Positions 38,732-48,187 of a DNA stretch of 61,805 bases are shown here, in pieces. Both the position numbers and the translations under genes were made by a program. Every line of letters starts with the position of its first letter. The first letter of the stretch is position 1. The notes under the pieces are model-generated. The model saw only the letters and a list, made by a program, of their open reading frames with translations. It was not told the origin of the DNA and did no database searches. Source of the DNA: Symploca sp. SIO2E9 (GTDB taxonomy: Bacteria; Cyanobacteriota; Cyanobacteriia; Cyanobacteriales; Coleofasciculaceae); assembly GCA_010692645.1 (NCBI GenBank), contig JAAHGS010000028.1, positions 1 through 61,805 of the forward strand, in the 5' to 3' direction.

Positions 38732-39055
38732 TCAATTCCAGAGCTTATTTTCGAGGTCTCGCATCTGACGTTCGAGGCGATCTATGCGACCACGCAATTC
38801 ATCCATTTCCGATTGACGAGGTACACCTAAATCCTGCAACATGTTACGCAGCTGCCGTTCCATGTTTACCTGAAGATTCCCTTGTTCGGAAGTCATTTGC
38901 TCCATCATCTCGTCAACAAACCCTTTAGCTTGTTCTGGGTTAATTTTGCCATCTTTTACCCATTCATCACTAACTTCTCGTAATTTCTCAGCAACCATCG
39001 AGGTTGTACCAACACCAACCATCAATAACTGCTTTAGCCAGTCGTTATTGTCCAT
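38732..39055 (-). CDS. Phasin-like coiled-coil protein
   Basis: This 107-aa protein is mostly helical. Residues 10-30 (LMVGVGTTSMVAEKLREVSD) and 40-60 (AKGFVDEMMEQM) resemble phasins and polyhydroxyalkanoate-granule-associated proteins. The last 30 residues form a coiled coil (MDELRGRIDRLERQMRDLEN). Short phasin-family proteins of this layout are common in cyanobacteria, but granule binding is not shown. It lies 26 bases upstream of the FKBP gene. Its 5' leader contains a right-end hairpin (39079-39122). Confidence 0.6.
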   Translation of the reverse strand: MDNNDWLKQLLMVGVGTTSMVAEKLREVSDEWVKDGKINPEQAKGFVDEMMEQMTSEQGNLQVNMERQLRNMLQDLGVPRQSEMDELRGRIDRLERQMRDLENKLWN

Positions 39056-39078
39056 GCTCCTATCCTCTTACTCGGCGG

Positions 39079-39122
39079 TGACATACTCCTACACTAACTC
39101 TGACGAGTATAGTGTAGTATTC
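39079..39122 (-). mobile_element. Solo IS200/IS605-type right end
   Basis: On the minus strand this reads GAATACTACACT, a 15-base loop, then AGTGTAGGAGTATGTCA, with the stem CTACACT/AGTGTAG. It resembles 10425-10466 more than the other copies. It ends 24 bases upstream of the ATG at 39055 and would be part of that gene's leader. Confidence 0.45.
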
Positions 39123-39223
39123 TGAAGCGACTCCCAGTATTCCGTCTGACATTACCCTCGCGGAACCCTAGATGGGAAAAGCGCAACTTACTCAAGCATG
39201 CTTGTAGTACACTGACAACACTC

Positions 39224-39598
39224 ATGCCTAATTGCCCTCGTTGCCATTACACTATCAATAGCAATGCCGTATCTTGTCCCCATTGCGGCATAGTTCTCAA
39301 AGCCTATGGTCACCCAGGTATTACCTTGCACCAGGCTCTGGGAGAAGAGCCTTTGTGCGAAAGCTGTAGCTACCATGCTGATGATACCTGTAACTTTCCC
39401 CAAAGACCCCATGCCCAGGAATGTACTTTATACAATGACCTCAGCCAAACTCGGTTGCACTTTGACCAGATATATAACCCCCGCCGTAGTTCACTTGAAT
39501 CATTAGGATTATGGTGTCAACGACACCCAGTGTTGTTAGGTTTACTAATCTTGGCAGCTGTAAGCTTCCTGCTAGCGCTGATGGCGCAATTATCCTAG
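39224..39598 (+). CDS. Zinc-ribbon membrane protein
   Basis: The N-terminal MPNCPRCHYTINSNAVSCPHCG is a four-cysteine zinc ribbon (C4, C7, C18, C21). A second cysteine-rich part follows (LCESCSYHADDTCNF and QECTLY). After a basic linker, residues 97-120 form one membrane helix (HPVLLGLLILAAVSFLLALM). The 124-aa protein would sit with its ribbons in the cytoplasm. The partner is unknown. It converges on nblS with a single base between the two stop codons. Confidence 0.7.
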   Translation: MPNCPRCHYTINSNAVSCPHCGIVLKAYGHPGITLHQALGEEPLCESCSYHADDTCNFPQRPHAQECTLYNDLSQTRLHFDQIYNPRRSSLESLGLWCQRHPVLLGLLILAAVSFLLALMAQLS

Positions 39599-39599
39599 G

Positions 39600-41609
39600 C
39601 TAAAGCGCTCTAGCAGCAGTTGAACTACTTTCTGTAGTTGTGCTGTTATCTACGGGGAGCAAGTGATCAGGCGCTGTCTTTTTTTGCTCAAACACATTGA
39701 GATCAAACCAGAAGGTTGTACCTACACCAACCTCACTGATTAAATGTACGCTAGAGTGATGTTTTTCAATTATATTTCTCACAATTGAAAGACCTAAACC
39801 TGTTCCTTCGAGGGTGTGAACCCGGTTTTCTACTCGGAAAAACCTTTCAAAAATTGAGGCTTGGTCTTCTGGATCAATCCCAATTCCTGTATCAGAGACT
39901 TCAACCCGCACTTGAGCAGTTTTCTGATGAGGATTGGAAGCAGTTTCTAGCAAATAAGCTCTGATGACCACACTGCCACCAGATTCAGTAAATTTCAAGG
40001 AATTGCCGACTAAATTGTCAAACACTCGGAGTAACAAGTCAAAGTGACCTAAAACTGGCGGCAAATTGGGACTAATTTCTTGAACTAAGTTAATGCCTTT
40101 GTCACGGGCGTTTAGCTGATAATTCCGCAGAGTTTGCTCAACTGGTCCGGAAATATCTACCGGTTCAAAGTGATAAATCCGACAGGATGACTCCAGTCGC
40201 GACAAATCTAGAACATCGTTAACTAAACGGGTTAGTCGATCAGTTTCACTATTAGCAGTTTCAAGAAACTCCTGGCGTTCCTCTTCACTAAGATCTTCAC
40301 CGTACTCGTGGAGAGTTTCAATAAATGATTTGATGTTAAACAGAGGGGTTCTCAGTTCGTGGGAGACATTGCTGATAAAATTGCTTTTGGCTTCATTGAG
40401 TTCCACCTCGCGGGTGATATCCTGAACAGTCATGGCAATGCCTTTGATACTCTCACGATACTGGTCAAGAACCTTGGTTAGGAGAATGCGTACAGTGCGA
40501 ATAGTTGGTTTGGAGAGGGTAATTCTAAACTCTGTACCTTCGCGAGAGTCTACTTCTGTATTGGTAGCTGTTGCACCAGAGGCAATCTGATAAAGTGGTC
40601 GCGTTAGCTCCATGGTTACGGTATCAGGTAGATGATGTAGAACATTCTCTCCAACAAGATCTATATTTTCCCAACCAAAAAGGCGTCTTGCCGTTGTATT
40701 GACCAAAATCACCTGGAAATTGGTATCAATGAGTACTGCACCGTCGGCTATTGTGGAAACTAAAGTCTCTAATTTGGCTTTCTCCGCCGTCAATTCCTCG
40801 ATATTTTGCTCCTCATAACGTTCTAAGCGCTCTGCCATATCATTGAAGCTGCAAATGAGTTCACCTAGCTCCCCGGTAAATGGTAAATCAATCCGCTGCT
40901 TGAAATTGCCGCTGGCAATGTTTTTGACGCCCACTAGTAGTTCCTTTATGGGTTTAGTTATATTTAAGGCGTTAAACACCGCACCCAAAATCACCATTAC
41001 CCAGATGGTGATAAATACGGCAATCGTTACATCCCTTGTCAAGTTTGAGGAAGCAACAACCGTAGGGTTGGGATTAATACCAATAGCTAAGACACCTAAG
41101 TATTTACCTTCATAGTTCAGGGGGACAAAAACATCCGTCACTTCCCCATCTGGAGTCTGATGCTGCCGCACCATTGGTAACTCAGAGTGAGTTGCATAAT
41201 CTTCTGGTAGCTGAATCCGACGCTGAATAGTTAGGGAGTTGTGTACCTCTGATTCAGAAAAGGGAATTCCGAAGAAGATTTGACCCTCTTCGTCGGCGTA
41301 GATCATATAGCGTACGCTAGATGTACTGCTATAGAAGCGACTCGAAAAACGAGCCACCTCGGTTAAGTTGTTCTCGGCAATCTGAGGGGCAACATTGGCA
41401 GATAATAGAAGACCAAGATCACGACCAAAGCGGGTGTCGTTTATTCTTGAGTCTTGTTGGATCGTGTTTACCGCCCAGAAGGTTAAGCCACTCATAATTA
41501 AAGATACGACAAGTGTTGCCGCCGCCATCAGCCGAGTTTGGATGGTAAACTTTGACCACCAACCCGCAATAACTTCTCGAACGGTTTTTAGCAAAGCCAA
41601 CAAGATCAA
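39600..41609 (-). CDS. nblS: Sensor histidine kinase NblS/Hik33
   Basis: NblS (Hik33, DspA) senses high light, cold and nutrient stress through photosynthesis-related gene regulators such as RpaB/NblR. The 669-aa protein has two membrane segments (about 27-50 and 194-215) around a sensor domain, HAMP (about 215-268), PAS (about 280-390), HisKA with the phospho-His in NVSHELRTPLFNI (about 420), and HATPase with DNLVGNSL, DTGIGI and GTGLGLSI. The N-terminus (TIQTRLMAAATLVVSLIMSG) matches what I recall of NblS. The start is likely TTG 41609, with ATG alternatives downstream being too far in. purD is upstream on the same strand. Confidence 0.93.
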   Translation of the reverse strand: MILLALLKTVREVIAGWWSKFTIQTRLMAAATLVVSLIMSGLTFWAVNTIQQDSRINDTRFGRDLGLLLSANVAPQIAENNLTEVARFSSRFYSSTSSVRYMIYADEEGQIFFGIPFSESEVHNSLTIQRRIQLPEDYATHSELPMVRQHQTPDGEVTDVFVPLNYEGKYLGVLAIGINPNPTVVASSNLTRDVTIAVFITIWVMVILGAVFNALNITKPIKELLVGVKNIASGNFKQRIDLPFTGELGELICSFNDMAERLERYEEQNIEELTAEKAKLETLVSTIADGAVLIDTNFQVILVNTTARRLFGWENIDLVGENVLHHLPDTVTMELTRPLYQIASGATATNTEVDSREGTEFRITLSKPTIRTVRILLTKVLDQYRESIKGIAMTVQDITREVELNEAKSNFISNVSHELRTPLFNIKSFIETLHEYGEDLSEEERQEFLETANSETDRLTRLVNDVLDLSRLESSCRIYHFEPVDISGPVEQTLRNYQLNARDKGINLVQEISPNLPPVLGHFDLLLRVFDNLVGNSLKFTESGGSVVIRAYLLETASNPHQKTAQVRVEVSDTGIGIDPEDQASIFERFFRVENRVHTLEGTGLGLSIVRNIIEKHHSSVHLISEVGVGTTFWFDLNVFEQKKTAPDHLLPVDNSTTTESSSTAARAL

Positions 41610-41843
41610 TCCACCAAAGTTAATCGAGTAAACTGCAACATTTCATTAACATACACCCAGCACGAGCTCGAAATGAGCTACTTTAGACTTATACCTTAAC
41701 CTAGGCAAAGGTGTAGTCTTCAATTTGGAATAAACTGGCGGGATTTTAACTACCCTCCGCGTTTTTGCCATAATGCCGTTTTCTTTAAATTTGCCGATCG
41801 CCAACAGGCGTTTGGTTAGCTAGCTTTATAGTAGCAAGGAAAA

Positions 41844-42137
41844 TTGACACTCCCATCGCTGAAAGCGAGGGATTCTTGAGCTAATCACTGCCCTTTGGAA
41901 TTAAACAACTCTACTCAGGTCTTACACGATTATCTCTAGTCCGAGTCTACTAGAATATCACTTATTATCTAGAAACCCTTTTGATGGACTACTCTCCAAG
42001 CTTTTACCTATATTAATAGGAAGTTCCCGCATGCCCTGCGGTACGTGCAGATTATTCAGTTTTGACAAAAATGCTATTCCGATTGAGGAAAGTCGGCATT
42101 GTACGTGCGGTATAAACATCTGAGGAAACCTCAGATG
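41844..42137 (-). mobile_element. Decayed IS200/IS605 (tnpB) element
   Basis: Right end at 41844-41877: on the minus strand AAGAATCCCTCGCT, a short loop, AGCGATGGGAGTGTCAA. Interior: a decayed tnpB tail at 41958-42095 (own entry). A perfect hairpin at 42117-42137 (CATCTGAGG, AAA, CCTCAGATG) may be part of the element. It lies in the 698-base gap between nblS and purD; the rest of the gap holds nothing identifiable. No transposase remains. Confidence 0.5.
41958..42095 (-). pseudogene. tnpB (OrfB) C-terminal fragment
   Basis: The frame gives about 45 residues before its stop, including IGIAFLSKLNNLHVPQGMRE. This resembles the end of IS200/IS605 OrfB/TnpB proteins, but I lack a search to prove it. 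No start codon or upstream TnpB domains are present. If so, the element is inactive. Confidence 0.35.
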
Positions 42138-42307
42138 ACACGCACTTACGAATTTTGGCTCGTTTGAAATCCTAGCAAGATCAATTACACCATTTCTTTT
42201 TTTTCAGAAGGTTTTGTATTCAGAGTTATCACCTACAAACTCTGTTCCTCTATCGCTATTGTAGCATTTTAAAATGTTGAGACACAATAATAGCAACAGG
42301 ATCGAAC

Positions 42308-43567
42308 TCAAATCAAGCGATGACCGATATCTGTGCGGTAGTAAATACCCTCAAATTTAATGCAGTCAATGGCTCTGTAAGCTTCAGCAATTGCTTTTTG
42401 TAAACTTTCACCAGTAGCAGTGACTCCTAAAACGCGCCCCCCATCTGTGAGCAACTGTTGCTGTTTGAATTGTGTGCCAGCTTGAAATACACTAGCTCCT
42501 AGTGCTTCTACTTGCTCAATACCAGAAATTTGCTTACCCTTCTCATAAGCACCGGGATAGCCTTTAGAGGCAGCAACGACACAAGCAGCAGCTCCTGGTT
42601 TCCAGGTAATTGCTGGCAATTGCTCTAATTGTTGCTCACTACAGGCAAGGAGTAAATGTTCCAAGGGAGTCTCTAGTAAAGGCAAGATGACTTGGGTTTC
42701 AGGATCTCCAAAGCGGCAATTAAATTCCAAAACTATCGGATCGCCTACAGTATTAATCATTAATCCTGCATAGAGAACACCCCTATAGTCAATGCCTCTT
42801 TGCCGCAATGCTTCCAACGTAGGCTGAAGGATTTCTGTTTCTATGCGTGCCATTAACTCAGTTGTCACAATGGGTGCTGGAGCATAAGCACCCATACCAC
42901 CTGTATTCTCTCCAGCATCACCTTCACCAATCCTTTTGTGATCAGCAGCAGGTAGCAAGGCTCTAATTGTCAAGCCATCAGTTAGTGCTAAAACAGAAAC
43001 TTCTTGACCTCTGAGAAATTCTTCGATCACTATGGTACTAAAACCATTACCAAAGAGTGACTCTACGGCTGCTTGTGCTTCCTCAACGTTAGCGGCAACA
43101 GTGACTCCCTTGCCTGCGGCTAAGCCATCAGCTTTAACTACAATTGGTGCCTTTTGGGTTTTGATATAGGCTTTTGCTGCCTCAACTTCCATAAAAACAG
43201 CAAAAGTAGCCGTGGGAACACCAGCTGACTGCATTAAACTCTTTGCCCAGTACTTACTCGACTCAATTTGGGCTCCTTGCTTGGTTGGTCCAAAAACCTT
43301 AATTTGATGGTGTTGTAGATAGTCTGTAATTCCCTTAGCAAGTGGTAATTCTGGTCCAACCACAACTAGAGAGATATTATTAGTCAAGGCACATTGTTTA
43401 ATTCCCTCAAAATCATCAACTGATAGAGAAAGATTCTGGCATCGCGGCATGATCGCGGTTCCACCATTGCCGGGAACACATATCACCTGCTCAACATGCT
43501 GAGATTGCAACAATTTCCAGGCTAGGGCATGCTCGCGCCCCCCATTACCAACTACCAAAACTTTCAC
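42308..43567 (-). CDS. purD: Phosphoribosylamine-glycine ligase
   Basis: PurD joins glycine to phosphoribosylamine in purine synthesis. The 419-aa ATP-grasp protein starts with GTG at 43567 and the family N-terminus MKVLVVGNGGREHALAWKL. It has the ATP-grasp residues VVKADGLAAGKGV (about 142), IEEFLRGQEVSVLAL, GGMGAYAPAP (about 228) and FNCRFGDPETQ (about 282). Full length. It lies upstream of nblS on the same strand. An AT-rich inverted repeat (CATTTTAAAATG near 42265) lies beyond its stop. Confidence 0.96.
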   Translation of the reverse strand: MKVLVVGNGGREHALAWKLLQSQHVEQVICVPGNGGTAIMPRCQNLSLSVDDFEGIKQCALTNNISLVVVGPELPLAKGITDYLQHHQIKVFGPTKQGAQIESSKYWAKSLMQSAGVPTATFAVFMEVEAAKAYIKTQKAPIVVKADGLAAGKGVTVAANVEEAQAAVESLFGNGFSTIVIEEFLRGQEVSVLALTDGLTIRALLPAADHKRIGEGDAGENTGGMGAYAPAPIVTTELMARIETEILQPTLEALRQRGIDYRGVLYAGLMINTVGDPIVLEFNCRFGDPETQVILPLLETPLEHLLLACSEQQLEQLPAITWKPGAAACVVAASKGYPGAYEKGKQISGIEQVEALGASVFQAGTQFKQQQLLTDGGRVLGVTATGESLQKAIAEAYRAIDCIKFEGIYYRTDIGHRLI

Positions 43568-43659
43568 AAAAACCTCCTTGTCTAATAGCAGTTTTTACGC
43601 TTGATGAAGTACAACTTTCTTATATCGATTAGCTAGATGTTTGCTACAAATACTTTTTT

Positions 43660-43701
43660 AAGTAATAAGTAATAAGTAATAAGTAATAAGTAATAAGTAA
43701 T
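43660..43701. repeat. Heptamer tandem repeat AAGTAAT x6
   Basis: Six perfect copies of AAGTAAT, followed by a partial copy. It is a short tandemly repeated repetitive (STRR) sequence of the kind frequent in cyanobacteria. About 60 bases on (43750-43800) is a run of CCCCATCT-type units. Confidence 0.95.
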
Positions 43702-43840
43702 AAATTTAGCTTTGATTGGTACAGAAGCTGGTGTGCCAATTCTTTCTCTCCCTCCCCATCTCCCCATCCCCCCCTCTCCCCATCTCCCCCTATCCCCATC
43801 TGCCTTCGACAAAGTGTACCCCACTCAATTGAAAGCGCTA

Positions 43841-45271
43841 TCAATCGCTTTTCTGTTGCTGGTAGCGCCGTTTAAATTCTTGCTGTCGTTGTTTGTGATT
43901 AACTATAGGAGCAGGATAACCACAGTAATCGCGATCGCTTTGGTGGATTTGACCAGTAACTAAGTATTGTGTATCAATAGAACTTAGTTCTGGTAACCAT
44001 TGTCTAATGTATTCCGCTTCGGGATCGAATTTCTGAGCTTGACTAGCTGGGTTAAAAATCCTTAAGGGTTTGGGATCCATACCGCTAGAAGCACTCCACT
44101 GCCAGCCACCATTATTAGCACTAAGATCCCCGTCAAATAGGTTCTGCATAAAGTATTGTTCTCCCCACTGCCAGTTAATTAGTAGGTCTTTAGTCAGGAA
44201 ACTAGCAACAATCATACGGCAACGGTTGTGCATCCAGCCAGTTTCATTTAACTGTCTCATGGCAGCATCTACTATCGGGTAACCAGTTTTACCCTCACAC
44301 CAGGCTTGGAATAGTTCCTGATTATTGTCCCAAGGAAAGTCTTTGAATACTTGTCTATAAGACCCTTGTGACAATTGTGGGAAGGAATACATCGCCTGTT
44401 GGTAAAACTCACGCCAAGCTAACTCCTTTTGCCAGGTTTCTATACTGTCGCGACTTTCATCGCTGCGACTATCGTTGTAGGCAGTCTCAGCTGCATGCCA
44501 AATAGTACGGATGCCAATAGCACCAAATTTTAGGGCAGCGCTGAGTTTAGAGGTGGCATCGATGCTGGGAAAATTGCGCTGTTCCTGATATTGACTAATG
44601 GTACTATGGCAAAATTCCTCTAGAGTTTTTAATGCCGCTTCTTCTCCTGGTACTAAGAGTAGTTCATTGTCCCAGACATACCCTAAGTCTTTAGCAGTGG
44701 GTAGAGTAATTACACCGACTAACTCAGTGTTCTTTTGTTCTTGTTCAGTCAAGGATTCGGTATCCTTGAGGGTTGTTTGGGGCTCAGCTTTGGGTTGATT
44801 TATCCAGTTTTTCCAGAAAGGGGTATATACCGTGTAGGGGGTACCAGATTTGGTGGTAATTGCTGTTGGTGGGTGTAATAATTGATCCCAGCTATTTTCT
44901 ACGGCAATACCCTTTTCTTTTAACGCTTGCGTAACTTGTTGATCACGTTTTTGCGAGTAGGGTTCTACATCCAAATTCCAGAATACGGCTTTGGCTTTCA
45001 GGGCCAATGCTAAGGCAGGAATCCCTTGGCTAGGTTCATCATGCAAGAATAACAGCTGGCTACCAACAAGTTGGTAGCGCTGCTGTAACTCTTCTAAACA
45101 GCCAATCATGTAAGTGACTCTGGCTGGGGCAATGTCATCCCGCTTCAGAATATGAGGATCAAAACAGAAGACGCCGACAATTTTGGAACTTTGTTGGCGG
45201 GCAAGGGCTAATCCAACATTGTCTGAAATGCGCAAATCTCGGCGGTGCCAGAAGATAACGAGCTCAGACAT
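43841..45271 (-). CDS. phr: Deoxyribodipyrimidine photolyase
   Basis: CPD photolyase uses FADH- and blue light to split cyclobutane pyrimidine dimers. ATG 45271 (476 aa) is preferred over the upstream TTG. The N-terminal alpha/beta antenna domain begins [18 protein letters not shown]; the FAD-binding half has [12 protein letters not shown] (about 285), [27 protein letters not shown] (about 325), and the FAD/DNA motif [22 protein letters not shown] (about 390). The motif set is of the class I CPD type, with the Trp residues for electron transfer. Co-directional with the Nudix gene 37 bases upstream. Confidence 0.94.
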   Translation of the reverse strand: MSELVIFWHRRDLRISDNVGLALARQQSSKIVGVFCFDPHILKRDDIAPARVTYMIGCLEELQQRYQLVGSQLLFLHDEPSQGIPALALALKAKAVFWNLDVEPYSQKRDQQVTQALKEKGIAVENSWDQLLHPPTAITTKSGTPYTVYTPFWKNWINQPKAEPQTTLKDTESLTEQEQKNTELVGVITLPTAKDLGYVWDNELLLVPGEEAALKTLEEFCHSTISQYQEQRNFPSIDATSKLSAALKFGAIGIRTIWHAAETAYNDSRSDESRDSIETWQKELAWREFYQQAMYSFPQLSQGSYRQVFKDFPWDNNQELFQAWCEGKTGYPIVDAAMRQLNETGWMHNRCRMIVASFLTKDLLINWQWGEQYFMQNLFDGDLSANNGGWQWSASSGMDPKPLRIFNPASQAQKFDPEAEYIRQWLPELSSIDTQYLVTGQIHQSDRDYCGYPAPIVNHKQRQQEFKRRYQQQKSD

Positions 45272-45308
45272 CAATAAGAAATCACTAATTCAAGCAAAAA
45301 TATCTGCC

Positions 45309-45857
45309 TCAAGACAAAAATGGACGAGCCAAAAACAGGCTACAAATAGATTTAGCATCCACTGGTTCACCAGCTAGGATTGCTTCCTCTAACTCCTGAG
45401 GCGTCATCAAAACTGTTTCTATGTCCTCGTCTGCATCCTGTTGGGGAGGAGTTTCTAGAATTTCTAAATCCTGGGCTAGAAAAGCGTAGATTAACTCATC
45501 AGAATAGCCAGGAGCTAGAGGGAATTCACCTAATTTTTGCCATTTGTGGGCACGGTAGCCAGTTTCTTCCTCAATTTCTCGCTTAATCGTCTCTTCTGGA
45601 GTTTCGTGAGATTCTACTGTACCAGCGGGAAATTCTAAAATTCGTCCCTGAAGTGCAAAACGATACTGCCGCGTGAGAACTAGTTTTCCTTCTGGCGTCA
45701 CTGGTACAGCAAGGGCACCGCCTGGGTGACGAACACATTCCCACTCTCCCTCTGATTTGTTGGGAAGACGGAGACTATTGACTTCAAAGTTAAATCTTCT
45801 TCCTTGGTAAAACAGGCGTTGTTTAAGCAGTTGCGGGGGTTCTAAACCTCGTAGCAT
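45309..45857 (-). CDS. Nudix hydrolase (ADP-ribose pyrophosphatase type)
   Basis: This 182-aa protein hydrolyses nucleoside diphosphate derivatives, most likely ADP-ribose. The Nudix box is intact: GTVESHETPEETIKREIEEETGY (G-x5-E-x7-REUxEExGU), about residues 87-109. It has the ADP-ribose pyrophosphatase context YRFALQGRILEFPAG before the box and APGYSDELIYAFLA after it. I chose ATG 45857 over GTG 45878, as the product starting MLRGLEPPQLLKQRL fits the family. It lies 37 bases upstream of phr on the same strand. Confidence 0.88.
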   Translation of the reverse strand: MLRGLEPPQLLKQRLFYQGRRFNFEVNSLRLPNKSEGEWECVRHPGGALAVPVTPEGKLVLTRQYRFALQGRILEFPAGTVESHETPEETIKREIEEETGYRAHKWQKLGEFPLAPGYSDELIYAFLAQDLEILETPPQQDADEDIETVLMTPQELEEAILAGEPVDAKSICSLFLARPFLS

Positions 45858-46053
45858 GAGAAACTCAATCCTCTTCACTTGAGATATAGTCTAACGCTTG
45901 CCAGAGTTATGCGATCGCTTTTCGGAATATTGGCTCTCTTCGGCAGGCTGTCTGATTAGCCTAGGTGGGATGTTTTTTGGGGATATTTGCGATCGCTATA
46001 TTCAATTCATGAAAAGGCTAGACTGTCAAGATGAATTGCAAATCACTGAGCTA

Positions 46054-48030
46054 ATGATTTTTTGCATCAATCCTGACTGTAAAAATCCTCAAAATTTAGA
46101 TCATGAGTTATTTTGCCAAAGCTGTGGTTCTGAGTTGCTGCTTGAGGGATGCTATCGGGTAATTCAATCCTTGAAAAAAGGTGGTTTTGGTCAAATCTAT
46201 GAGGTGCGTGAGGGCGAGACGACAAAAATCTTGAAGGTTCTCCTTAAAAAGGATCCCAAAGCGGTAGAGTTGTTTGAACGAGAATTTAAGGTATTGAGTC
46301 AGCTTCATCACCCAGGTATTCCTCTAGCGGAAGAATACTTTACTTTGTTTCCTAAAAATAGCCAAGAACCATTGCACTGCCTGGTGATGGAGAAAATTGA
46401 GGGATTGAATTTAGAGGAGTACCTAGAACAAAGGGAAAATCGCCCAATTAGTCAAAAACAGGCTATCAATTGGCTGACTCAGTTAGCTCAGATTCTGCAT
46501 GAAGTGCATCAACGGCAACTGTTCCACCGAGATATCAAGCCATCAAATATTATGCTCACCTCAAATGGGCAACTGGTATTAATCGATTTTGGTATAGCCA
46601 GGGAAATTACTGAAACTTACGGAGAGAAACAGGCAGCAGGGCAGATTACAAAATACCATACTCCTGGTTATGCCCCCTTAGAGCAAGAAATTGGTAAAGC
46701 TGTTCCACAGTCAGATTTTTTTGCTTTAGGTAGAACTTTTGTCTATCTACTGACGGGAAAGCATCCTCAAGATATTGGTAATAATTATCGTGATCCTAAT
46801 ACAGATGATGATTGGGATTGGCGTGAGGAAGCTCCTGACATTTCTCCCAATTTGGCAGATTTTATTGACTGCTTAATGGCGCGTGCGATTAAGAATCGTC
46901 CTACTGATACTGGGGTAATCTTGGAACGGCTAGAAGAGATTGAGCAGAGTTTGTATCCAATAAGATTATCTAGAGCAAAGCAGTCTAAAGAAATTACTCC
47001 AATTAATGGGCAAAATATTTCTCTAGAATACTCTCTTGGGGATATTTGGGACTCCTCTGGACATTCTAAAGCCGTTAGGTGTTTAGCAATTAGTGCCGAT
47101 GGCGAGACTTTAGCTAGCGGTAGTGATGACGAAACTATCAAAGTCTGGAACCTTACAACCAAAGAAGCAATTTATACTTTCAGAAATTTGTTTCCAAGGA
47201 TAACCATAGAAGAATTTAGCCAATATGAATTGTTTTTGTCAAGTCAGTACAAATATGCTGATAACTTGTTTCGGTTACCAATTAGAACTGTAGCTATTAC
47301 CCCAGATGGAAAGTTAGCTAGTGTGAGTGTCTGCTTCATAAGAAATAGTATTAGAAATCATACTATTGATAGTAAATGTGATCACAAAGTTCGATTTTGG
47401 AAACTCAACACAGGCGAGCAAATAGAAGATGCTGTCACTGGGCATTCAGATATTATCAATTCTGTATTAATCAGTCCAAATGGGAAAACTTATGTTACTG
47501 GCGGCGATGACACAACAGTAAGGGTATGGAATCTAAAGACTCATGAGAATATCCGTACTTTCGCCAAACATTCAAATGCAGTTACCTGTTTAGCTACTAA
47601 TTCAGATGGACGTATTTTAGCTAGTGGCAGTAAGGATGGAAGGATCATAATTTGGCCAAAAGGGCAAAAGATAAATGGGCATCAAGGCTTTATCAATTCC
47701 GTAGCAATCAGTCCAGACGGAGAAATCTTAGTTAGTGGCAGTAATGATAGAACAGTCAAGGTGTGGAATCTCAACACCGGAGAAGAAATTTGTACTTTCG
47801 CCGAGCATGAAGGTGCAGTTAACTCTGTAGCAATTAGCCCAGATGGTCAAACGATCGTCAGTGGCAGCGATGATGGAACCATAAAATTTTGGAATATCGG
47901 CAAAAAAGAAGTAATTTGCACTCTTGATGGACATGTAGATGGTGTCAACGTAGTTGCATTTAGTGCTGATGGAAGAATTCTGGCTAGTGGGGGCGGAGAT
48001 TGTACCATTAAGGTATGGCGAGTAAACTAG
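46054..48030 (+). CDS. Ser/Thr protein kinase with seven-blade WD40 propeller
   Basis: I chose ATG 46054 (658 aa); the frame is open up to TTG 45898, but the preceding residues look non-coding. Residues 4-27 form a zinc ribbon (CINPDCKNP, CQSCG). The kinase domain (about 35-310) has GGFGQIYEV, VLKVLLKK, HRDIKPSNIML (catalytic loop), LIDFGIAREI (DFG) and GYAPLEQ. Seven WD40 repeats (about 350-655; e.g. GHQGFINSVAISPDGEILVSGSNDR and further copies to 655) complete one propeller. It phosphorylates Ser/Thr; the propeller probably binds partners. No membrane segment. Confidence 0.9.
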   Translation: MIFCINPDCKNPQNLDHELFCQSCGSELLLEGCYRVIQSLKKGGFGQIYEVREGETTKILKVLLKKDPKAVELFEREFKVLSQLHHPGIPLAEEYFTLFPKNSQEPLHCLVMEKIEGLNLEEYLEQRENRPISQKQAINWLTQLAQILHEVHQRQLFHRDIKPSNIMLTSNGQLVLIDFGIAREITETYGEKQAAGQITKYHTPGYAPLEQEIGKAVPQSDFFALGRTFVYLLTGKHPQDIGNNYRDPNTDDDWDWREEAPDISPNLADFIDCLMARAIKNRPTDTGVILERLEEIEQSLYPIRLSRAKQSKEITPINGQNISLEYSLGDIWDSSGHSKAVRCLAISADGETLASGSDDETIKVWNLTTKEAIYTFRNLFPRITIEEFSQYELFLSSQYKYADNLFRLPIRTVAITPDGKLASVSVCFIRNSIRNHTIDSKCDHKVRFWKLNTGEQIEDAVTGHSDIINSVLISPNGKTYVTGGDDTTVRVWNLKTHENIRTFAKHSNAVTCLATNSDGRILASGSKDGRIIIWPKGQKINGHQGFINSVAISPDGEILVSGSNDRTVKVWNLNTGEEICTFAEHEGAVNSVAISPDGQTIVSGSDDGTIKFWNIGKKEVICTLDGHVDGVNVVAFSADGRILASGGGDCTIKVWRVN

Positions 48031-48187
48031 AACCTTCGCCGCTCAATTAAAATTCTAAGGAGGAAAATTTGACCCATCGCCCCATCCATCTCAATGCTCA
48101 CAGCGTCACACCCATCGAACAAAGACTGCTAGAGGTTATGCCCCCTAATTAATTGCCAATTGCAGCACCTCGGCATAAATCCTGATT

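Noticed and set aside
43660-43701. Heptamer run as a CRISPR-like or origin iteron array
   Set aside because: Units are contiguous with no spacers and match common cyanobacterial short tandem repeats.
45898-46053. N-terminal extension of the kinase from a TTG
   Set aside because: The extra 52 residues are not kinase-like; the zinc ribbon at ATG 46054 is the natural start.
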